Part shown: one piece after another, positions 58,439 to 64,000 of the stretch
How positions within the stretch are numbered: the stretch's first letter is position 1
Layout of the letters: each line of letters opens with the position of its first letter
Source: JAOADN01 sp049323795
GTDB taxonomy: Bacteria > Pseudomonadota > Alphaproteobacteria > Rhodobacterales > Rhodobacteraceae
DNA: 64,000 bases
Assembly: GCA_049323795.1 (NCBI GenBank)
Contig: JBMOOH010000042.1
Span: 1-64,000, forward strand
Direction of reading: 5' to 3'
Translations under genes and position numbers: made by a program
Notes under the pieces: model-generated
Told to the model about the DNA's origin: nothing
Database searches by the model: none
Seen by the model: only the letters and a program-made list of their open reading frames with translations

Positions 58439-58574
58439 CCTCGCCGGCGCGGTGGCGGAAGGGTCGGAGGGGAATCTGCGCATGGCGGGACGTCGCGTGC
58501 CCTGGTCGAGGTTGGCAGGACTACGCCCCGGCAGCCCCTCTGGATCAGTGAATGCCGGGGGGAGGTTCCGCTTT

Positions 58575-59390
58575 TCAGTGCAGGCCGAGCACGTCGGTCA
58601 TGTCGTACTGGCCGGGCTTCCTGTCCTGCCCCCAGAGCGCGGCCTTCAACGCGCCGCGGGCGAAGATCGCCCGGTCGGTCGCCACATGGCGGAGGACGAT
58701 CCTTTCGCCGTCCGCAGCGAAGATCACGTCATGCTCGCCCACGATGTCGCCGCCCCGGATGGCCGAGAAGCCGATGCTGCCGCGGCTCCGGGCTCCGGTG
58801 ATCCCGTCGCGCCCCGAGACCCGCGCGCCGTCCAGCGCGACACCCCGCCCTTCGGCGGCTGCCTGTCCGAGCATGAGCGCGGTGCCCGAGGGGGCATCCA
58901 CCTTCATCCTGTGATGGGCCTCGACCACCTCGATGTCCCAGTCCGCGTCCAGGGCTTCGGCCACCTTGCGGGTCAGCCCGGCGAGCAGGTTGACGCCGAG
59001 GCTCATGTTGCCCGCCCGGATGATGACGGCGTGGCGCGCGGCCGCGGCGATCCTGGCCAGGTGCACCTGCTCGAGCCCCGTCGTGCCGATGACGTGGATG
59101 GCGCGGGCCTGAGCGGCCAGCGCGGCAAATTCCGCCGTCGCGGCGGGGGCGGTGAAGTCGAGGATCGCCTGCGCCTCGGCGAAGGCGGCAAGGGGGTCGT
59201 CGGTCACGACGACGCCGATCGGCGCCCCGCCCAGCGCCTGACCCAGATCCTGACCCACCCACGGGTGGCCCGGCCGTTCGACCGCCCCGACGAGCCGCGC
59301 CCTGTCCGAGGCGCGCACGGTCTCGGCCAGCATCCGGCCCATGCGGCCGGACGCGCCGGTGATGACGATGCCGGGCCCGGTCGTTCCCAT
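58575..59390 (-). CDS. dapB: 4-hydroxy-tetrahydrodipicolinate reductase
   Basis: 271 residues from MGTTGPGIVITGASGRMGRMLAE. Makes tetrahydrodipicolinate with NAD(P)H in the lysine/diaminopimelate pathway. N-terminal Rossmann motif TGASGRMG (about 11-18); substrate-site stretches are EVVEAHHRMKVDAPSGTAL (catalytic His and Lys) and GERIVLRHVATDRAIFARGAL. Divergent from rbfA over 140 bases. Works in the same pathway as dapF on the other side of the window. Confidence 0.95.
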   Translation of the reverse strand: MGTTGPGIVITGASGRMGRMLAETVRASDRARLVGAVERPGHPWVGQDLGQALGGAPIGVVVTDDPLAAFAEAQAILDFTAPAATAEFAALAAQARAIHVIGTTGLEQVHLARIAAAARHAVIIRAGNMSLGVNLLAGLTRKVAEALDADWDIEVVEAHHRMKVDAPSGTALMLGQAAAEGRGVALDGARVSGRDGITGARSRGSIGFSAIRGGDIVGEHDVIFAADGERIVLRHVATDRAIFARGALKAALWGQDRKPGQYDMTDVLGLH

Positions 59391-59529
59391 CGCGATCCCT
59401 CCAGTTTCGGACGGTCCCCGTGTAGCCGCTGCGGCGGGGCTTGGCAAAGGGCGTCGAGATGCGCCGTCGCCGGTGGCGGCCTGCCGGAGGGCGGTTGCGG
59501 TGCGGCGGCGCATGGCCTAAATCCCCTGC

Positions 59530-59967
59530 ATGGCACAGAACCGCTTTTCCGCCGGGAACGGTCCCACGCAGCGGCAGCTCCGGGTGGGCGAACTCATCCG
59601 CAGGACGCTTGCGGACGTGCTGGCGCGCGGCGACGTACACGACCCCGACCTGAACCGCATCTCGATCACCGTGGGCGAGGTGCGCACGTCGCCCGATCTC
59701 AAGGTCGCGACGGTCCATGTGATGCCGCTCGGCGGCAGGGATGCCGAGGGTGCGCTGTCGGCGCTCAACCGCCACAGGGGCGAGCTTCGCCACCTCGTCG
59801 CGCGCGCGATGACGCTCAAGTTCGCGCCGGAGCTGCGCTTCGTGCTGGACGAGACCTTCGACCGGATGGACGCGACCCGCCGGATGTTCGCCGACGAGCG
59901 CGTGCAGCGCGACATTGCGGCAGGCCGGGACGCGGACCCGGCGGACGGCCCGGGCGATGGCGGCTGA
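59530..59967 (+). CDS. rbfA: Ribosome-binding factor A
   Basis: 145 residues, MAQNRFSAGNGPTQRQLRVGELIRRTLADVLARGDVHDPDLNRISITVGEV. Matures the 30S subunit. The KH-like fold has SPDLKVATVHVMPLGG and LRHLVARAMTLKFAPELRFVLDETFDRMDATRRM; the C-terminal 25 residues are flexible. It overlaps the next gene by 11 bases, and truB lies just behind it; rbfA-truB is a widespread pair. Confidence 0.95.
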   Translation: MAQNRFSAGNGPTQRQLRVGELIRRTLADVLARGDVHDPDLNRISITVGEVRTSPDLKVATVHVMPLGGRDAEGALSALNRHRGELRHLVARAMTLKFAPELRFVLDETFDRMDATRRMFADERVQRDIAAGRDADPADGPGDGG

Positions 59968-60703
59968 CCTGCGGCGCTGGGCGCCGGCGTTTGCGGCAGC
60001 GCTGTGGGCCGGCCCCGCGATGGCGGCCGTGTGCGGCCCTGTCGACTACGGAAACCAGCGCTACGCCGTCTGCACGGTGGCCTTCGGCGAGGATCTGCGC
60101 CTCTGGCTGAATGGCGACGACGGCAGGCCGATGGGCACGTTCGACCGGCTGAGGGACTGGGCAGAGCGGCGCGGGCTGTCGGTCGAGTTCGCGATGAATG
60201 CCGGGATGTACCACCCCGACCGCTCGCCGGTCGGTCTCTATGTCGAGGAGGGACGCGAGGCGGCGCCCATCGTCACGGCCGGAAGCGACGACAATTTCGG
60301 CATGCGCCCGAACGGGGTCTTCTGCGTCGGCGCGGAGCGCTTCGGGATCACCGAGAGCCGCGCCTTCGCCGCCGCGCCGGCCGCGTGCCGTTTCGCCACG
60401 CAGTCGGGCCCGATGCTGGTGATCGACGGAGCGCTGCATCCCCGCCTCCTGCCCGGCAGCGACAGCCGCAACATCCGCAACGGCGTCGGCGTGAGCGGCG
60501 ACGGCAGGACCGCGTGGTTCGCCGTCTCGGACCGGCCCGTCACGTTCTACGAATTCGCGCGCCTGTTCCGCGACGGACTTGGCGCGCCCGACGCGCTCTA
60601 CCTCGACGGCTCGGTCTCGCGCCTCTTTGCTCCGGCGCTCGGGCGGGACGACACCGGCTTCCCGATGGGGCCGATCGTCGGCGTCGTGGTGCCGAAGGGA
60701 TAA
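59957..60703 (+). CDS. Phosphodiester glycosidase (NAGPA/DUF2233) family secreted protein
   Basis: 248 residues from ATG 59957. Signal peptide RRWAPAFAAALWAGPAMA with cleavage around 24. The family core is AMNAGMYHPDRSPVGLYVEEG, DNFGMRPNGVFCVG, ATQSGPMLVIDG and ALYLDGSVSRLFAPALG with conserved Asp/Asn residues. In mammals NAGPA uncovers mannose-6-phosphate; bacterial relatives hydrolyse phosphodiesters or sugar linkages in the envelope. It is inserted between rbfA and truB, as in many Rhodobacterales. Confidence 0.88.
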   Translation: MAADLRRWAPAFAAALWAGPAMAAVCGPVDYGNQRYAVCTVAFGEDLRLWLNGDDGRPMGTFDRLRDWAERRGLSVEFAMNAGMYHPDRSPVGLYVEEGREAAPIVTAGSDDNFGMRPNGVFCVGAERFGITESRAFAAAPAACRFATQSGPMLVIDGALHPRLLPGSDSRNIRNGVGVSGDGRTAWFAVSDRPVTFYEFARLFRDGLGAPDALYLDGSVSRLFAPALGRDDTGFPMGPIVGVVVPKG

Positions 60704-60707
60704 CCTC

Positions 60708-61655
60708 GTGGGCAGGAAGGGGCGCGACGTTTCGGGCTGGGTGATCGTGGACAAGCCGGCCGGGATCGGCTCGACACAGGTGGTAGGCAAGGTGCGCCGG
60801 GCCTTCGACGCCCGGAAGGCGGGCCACGCGGGCACGCTCGATCCCGCCGCGACCGGCGTTCTGGCGGTGGCGCTGGGCGAGGCGACAAAGACGGTGCCCT
60901 ACGTGCAGGACGGCTCGAAAGGCTACCGCTTCGCGGTGCGCCTCGGGGCCGAGACGACGACCGACGACGCCGAGGGGGCGGTCACGGAGACGTCGGCAAA
61001 GCGGCCCACGGATGCCGAGGTGGCTGCCGCCCTGCCCGCCTTCCGGGGCGAGATCCTGCAGGTGCCGCCGCGGGTATCGGCGGTGAAGGTGGGGGGCGAG
61101 CGGGCCTACGCCCTCGCGCGCGAGGGCGGGGCGATGGCCCTCGCGGCGCGGCCGCTGCATGTGGAACGCCTTGAAATCGTTGAGAGGCCAGACCTGGACA
61201 CGGTGATCCTCGACATGGTCTGCGGCAAGGGCGGCTATGTCCGGTCGGTGGCGCGCGACCTCGGGGCGGCGCTCGGGTGCCTCGGGCATGTCCTGTGGCT
61301 CAGGCGCGACTGGACGGGGCCGTTCGGGCTTTCGGACGCGGTGGCGATGGGCGAGATTGAGAGGCTGGGGGGGGCGGCAGAGCTGGAGCGGTTTCTGCTG
61401 CCGGTTCAGGCAGCTTTGGCCGACCTGTCCGAAGTCCGCGCGACACCCGCGGGCGCGGCGCGGCTGAGGGACGGCAACCCCGGGCAGGTGATCGCGCAGG
61501 ATGCCGAATACGGCGAGGAGGTCTGGGTGAGCTTCCAGGGCCGGGCGCTCGCCATCGGCCGGTACATGGGGGGCGAGGTGCATCCGAACCGGGTGTTCAA
61601 CCTCCGGAGCCTGTCCGGCCCAGACAGAAGCGCCAGAGAGGCTCCGGAGTCCTGA
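60708..61655 (+). CDS. truB: tRNA pseudouridine(55) synthase
   Basis: 315 residues from a GTG at 60708 with AAGGGA upstream. Isomerises U55 in the T-loop of tRNA. SGWVIVDKPAGIGSTQVVGKVRRAFDARKAGHAGTLDPAATGVLAVALGEATK holds the catalytic Asp in GTLDP; YRFAVRLGAETTTDDAEG and GKGGYVRSVARDLGAALGC are motifs II and III. A PUA-like C-terminal region follows. Its end (about the last 20 residues) is variable. Confidence 0.95.
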   Translation: MGRKGRDVSGWVIVDKPAGIGSTQVVGKVRRAFDARKAGHAGTLDPAATGVLAVALGEATKTVPYVQDGSKGYRFAVRLGAETTTDDAEGAVTETSAKRPTDAEVAAALPAFRGEILQVPPRVSAVKVGGERAYALAREGGAMALAARPLHVERLEIVERPDLDTVILDMVCGKGGYVRSVARDLGAALGCLGHVLWLRRDWTGPFGLSDAVAMGEIERLGGAAELERFLLPVQAALADLSEVRATPAGAARLRDGNPGQVIAQDAEYGEEVWVSFQGRALAIGRYMGGEVHPNRVFNLRSLSGPDRSAREAPES

Positions 61656-61710
61656 ATGCCGCCTGTCTTTGGCCAGGACCGGCTTCCGCTTCTGCCGGAC
61701 AGGCGCCGGG

Positions 61711-61835
61711 GCGGGGGAGGCGCTGCCTCCCCGGACCCCACCGGGATGTTTCCGCCAGGATGAAGGGCATGCCTGCTTCATCTTGGAGGCAAGTATCCCG
61801 GGGGAGGCGCCCGCAGGGCGTCGGGGGCGGAGCCC
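61711..61835. repeat. Interspersed intergenic repeat, copy 2, with possible truB terminator
   Basis: A hairpin GGGGAGGC/GCCTCCCC at 61714-61732, then GGGATGTTTCC at 61743-61753, inside a long imperfect inverted repeat (61741-61802, arms CCGGGATG... and ...TATCCCGG, about 25 bases each). The same blocks stand at 6376-6462. Copy 2 is followed by further GC-rich hairpin sequence (GGAGGCGCCCGCAGGGCG). It lies between convergent truB and the flavoprotein gene, so it may also end transcription. Confidence 0.6.
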
Positions 61836-61841
61836 CCACCG

Positions 61842-63818
61842 TCACACCGCCAGCGCCGCCTTCCGCCCCTCGTGGAACGCGTAGGGGGCCTGTCGCGGCG
61901 CCGCCGCGTCGCCGATCAGGATGGGGTTCAGGTCGGAGAGGTCCGCCGACAGCGGATCGAAGGCGCGGTTGGTGGTTGACATGACGAGTGCGCTGGCGGG
62001 GATGCGCAGGGTTTCGCGGGTGAGGAGCGAGAGCACGGTCGCGCCGTCCCCGTGCCATTCGGCGATGGCGCTTTCGGTCAGGACGCGCACCCCGGCCCTG
62101 GCGAGACGGGCGCGGAGGGGGGCGTCGGCAGAGGTGCGGGCGATTTCCTTGCCGAGGAAGGGCTCGGGGGTGACGATGGTGAGTTGCCTGCCCTGTTCGG
62201 CGAGTGCCCAGGCGGTGCCGAGGCCGCGCCAGTTGCCGCCCTCGTCGTAGAGGATCACGCCGTCGCCGAGCTTTGCCTCGCGGCGCATCACGTCTTCCGG
62301 GAACCAGACATTGCCCTTGTCGATGCCGGGCAGGCGGGGGCGGGCGGGAAGCCAGCGCTGGAAACCGTCGGGGTCGGGCAGCGAGCCGGTGGCGAGGATC
62401 ACGGTGTCGGGGTTCAGCGCACGGATGTCGGCCGCCTCGGCGAAGGTGTTGAGGAACACGCGGACCTGGAGCTTTTCCAGTTGCCTCTCGTACCAGCGGA
62501 GGAGGTCGCCGATCTGGCCGCGGCGGGGCTGCAGGGCGGCGAGGCGGAACTGCCCGCCGACTTGCGGTCCGGCCTCGATCAGCGTCACGCGGTGGCCGCG
62601 TTCGGCGGCGGCGCGGGCGGCCTCAAGCCCGGCGGGGCCGCCACCCACGACCACGACACCCTTCGGCGAGGGTGCCGGGGTGAAGCGGTCGCCGCCCCAT
62701 TCCCATTCCCGCCCGGCCGAGGGGTTGACGAGGCAGGAGATCCAGTAGTCGCGGCTCCGCCTGCCCCAGCACATCTGGTTGCACGAGATGCAGCCCCGGA
62801 CGTCCTCGGCCCGGCCTTCGGCGGTCTTGCGGGCGAGGTGGGGGTCGGCGATCTGGCCGCGCACGATGGAGACGAGGTCGGCCTGGCCCGAGGCGATGAT
62901 GGCTTCGGCGCTCTCGGGGGTGCGGACATGGGCCTCGGACGTGACGCGCGCGTGTTTCACCACGGCCTTGAGCCGTTCGGTCACGGGGGTCGTCAGCTTC
63001 TCGCCGAAAAGGAAAGTGGGCATCAGGCGTTCGAAGTCGAGATAGCCGCCGTGGCCCACGGTCACGTAGTCGATGTGGCCGGTCGCGTCGTGCAGCGCCA
63101 CGATCTCGCAGAGGTCGTCGATGGACGGCAGGACGGGCTGGGCGTCGGACCAGCTTATGGCAAGGCCGATGACGAAGTCCTCGCCGCAGGCACGGCGGAT
63201 GCGTTCGACGATGCTGCGCGAGAGGCGGGTGCGGTTTTCGAGGCTGCCGCCCCAGCGGTCGTCGCGGGTGTTCGACCAGGGCGACCAGAACTGGTCGAGC
63301 AGCGAATGGTAGGCCGCCCAGACCTCGACGCCCTGGAACCCGGCCTTGCGGCAGCGGACGGCGGCGGCGACGTGGGCCTCGACCAGTTCCCCGATCTCGC
63401 TCTCGGTCATGCGGTGGCTGCCGTCCGAGTCGTGGTAGCTCGGGCCGCCGCCGGGCGACCAGTGGGGGGCGAAGCTCAGGTCGGAATCGCCGTGCGCGCC
63501 GATGTGGTAGAGCTGCTGGAGGATGACGGCGCCCGCGTCCTTCACCGGCCCCGTGACCTTGCGGAAATGCGGGATGACCTCGTCGGTGGAGTGGAGGAAG
63601 TTCCCGCGCGTCAGCACGCCGGTGCGGTGGACCGGCATGGGTTCCGCCACGATCATCGCGGCCCCGCCCAGCGCGCGCTCGAGGAGGTAGGCGGCGAAGC
63701 GGGGACCGGGGAGGCCCGCGTCGGACATGTTGGCGGTATGGGCGCCGAAGACGATGCGGTTGCGGAGCGTGTGGCCGCGCAGTGCGAGAGGAGAGAGGAG
63801 GTGGGGGTGGAGGGTCAT
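61842..63818 (-). CDS. OYE-type NADH:flavin oxidoreductase with 4Fe-4S and FAD domains (demethylase-like)
   Basis: 658 residues. The N-terminal 340 residues are an FMN barrel of the Old Yellow Enzyme type (HTLRNRIVFGAHTANMSDAG, YHIGAHGDSDLS). The cluster ligands C-x2-C-x3-C-x11-C are in CISCNQMC and the later SCLVNP (about 343-362). The C-terminal half has VVVVGGGPAGLEAARAAAERG, the ADP part of FAD, and a second dinucleotide fold. Trimethylamine, dimethylamine and histamine dehydrogenases, dienoyl-CoA reductases and N-methylproline demethylases share this layout. The MttB-family gene directly upstream makes an N-methylated substrate the best guess. Confidence 0.88.
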   Translation of the reverse strand: MTLHPHLLSPLALRGHTLRNRIVFGAHTANMSDAGLPGPRFAAYLLERALGGAAMIVAEPMPVHRTGVLTRGNFLHSTDEVIPHFRKVTGPVKDAGAVILQQLYHIGAHGDSDLSFAPHWSPGGGPSYHDSDGSHRMTESEIGELVEAHVAAAVRCRKAGFQGVEVWAAYHSLLDQFWSPWSNTRDDRWGGSLENRTRLSRSIVERIRRACGEDFVIGLAISWSDAQPVLPSIDDLCEIVALHDATGHIDYVTVGHGGYLDFERLMPTFLFGEKLTTPVTERLKAVVKHARVTSEAHVRTPESAEAIIASGQADLVSIVRGQIADPHLARKTAEGRAEDVRGCISCNQMCWGRRSRDYWISCLVNPSAGREWEWGGDRFTPAPSPKGVVVVGGGPAGLEAARAAAERGHRVTLIEAGPQVGGQFRLAALQPRRGQIGDLLRWYERQLEKLQVRVFLNTFAEAADIRALNPDTVILATGSLPDPDGFQRWLPARPRLPGIDKGNVWFPEDVMRREAKLGDGVILYDEGGNWRGLGTAWALAEQGRQLTIVTPEPFLGKEIARTSADAPLRARLARAGVRVLTESAIAEWHGDGATVLSLLTRETLRIPASALVMSTTNRAFDPLSADLSDLNPILIGDAAAPRQAPYAFHEGRKAALAV

Positions 63819-63915
63819 TTCTCTGTCCAGGCCTCAGGAAGAAGCGACGAGGATCGCGCCTGCCCCGTGGGCGGGTCGGGCGCGATCCGGGGCTGACGCC
63901 CCGGCAAGGGACAGC

Positions 63916-64000
63916 TCAGTACCACGCATCCGGCATCTCGCCCTTCCGTCGCGCCACGAAGTCCTTGAGCGCCTCGTCCACGCCTTCGTCGAGCGGCGGC
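63916..64000 (-). CDS. Trimethylamine methyltransferase (MttB) family, C-terminal end (cut by window edge)
   Basis: The last 27 complete codons before a TGA at 63916-63918 read PLDEGVDEALKDFVARRK then GEMPDAWY. This end (KDFVARRKGEMPDxWY) is typical of non-pyrrolysine MttB-superfamily proteins, relatives of glycine betaine methyltransferase MtgB. It reads toward the OYE-type gene with 97 bases between them, probably one operon for use of methylated amines or betaines. The rest lies outside the window, so the pyrrolysine position cannot be checked. Confidence 0.7.
   Translation of the reverse strand, partial: PPLDEGVDEALKDFVARRKGEMPDAWY

Overview
The window is about 70% GC and comes from an alphaproteobacterium of the Rhodobacteraceae/Paracoccaceae group. 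The evidence is the neighbourhoods lpxK-waaA-DUF4170-cysQ-pmbA, petA-petB-petC (bc1), rnhB-ccrM, and lspA/purH/heparinase-like/rsmB, together with a GTP cyclohydrolase II that lacks a DHBP-synthase domain. I cannot name the genus from the sequence alone. LAYOUT. 1-123: 3' end of an IS5-like element whose edge touches the lpxK stop codon. 124-4848: a leftward run for lipid A/Kdo assembly (lpxK, waaA), a DUF4170 protein, a CysQ-type phosphatase and a PmbA-type protease partner. 4943-12993: mostly single genes: amidase, UbiH-type hydroxylase, Trm112-like, Lon-N-like, YbbN-like thioredoxin, a RES/Xre toxin-antitoxin pair, exonuclease III, a secreted protein and an orphan OmpR-type response regulator with a clear terminator. 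13145-16868: ribA, an L,D-transpeptidase, and an amylosucrase preceded by a LacI-type palindrome. 16998-23420: bc1 complex, GST, PaiB-like, mtaB, dapF. 23523-23598: tRNA-Lys. 43555-43630: tRNA-Arg(CCT). 43684-63818: envelope and housekeeping genes (membrane winged-helix protein, rnhB, ccrM, SHMT-like enzyme, paired M16 peptidases, DUF3035 lipoprotein, lspA, purH, heparinase-like, rsmB, DUF1674, dapB, rbfA, NAGPA-type, truB), then an OYE-type demethylase-like flavoprotein and the end of an MttB-family methyltransferase. MAIN DISCOVERY REGION. Between the two tRNA genes sits a 19,562-bp element, 23717-43278. It has transposable-phage (Mu-type) architecture. Both ends start 5'-TGT and carry the 14-mer GCCAGCTTTGGCAC at the same distance from the edge (twice at one end), and a perfect 5-bp target duplication CTGTC flanks it. 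All its genes lie on the minus strand and encode a siphovirus-like late module: protease (5' truncated), decoration protein, major capsid, gp36/gp37-like connectors, tail tube, tail chaperones with a canonical -1 frameshift heptamer, tape measure, tail tip, and fibre/spike. The repressor, transposase A/B, terminase, portal and other head genes are absent. The deletion runs from about 200 bp inside the phage left end into the protease gene. The element is therefore a non-autonomous, mini-Mu-like derivative with intact ends. Inside the late operon is a protein with the signature of the Acb2/Tad1 family of cyclic-nucleotide sponges, an anti-CBASS/anti-Thoeris counter-defence. HOW THE GENES WORK TOGETHER. 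Much of the host DNA serves envelope biogenesis (lpxK, waaA, dapF, dapB, L,D-transpeptidase, lspA, DUF3035, M16 pair), respiration (bc1, ubiquinone hydroxylation, SDH assembly factor) and translation/RNA maturation (mtaB, Trm112-like, rsmB, rbfA, truB). ccrM has a compact cluster of its own GANTC target sites just upstream, as expected for cell-cycle autoregulation.
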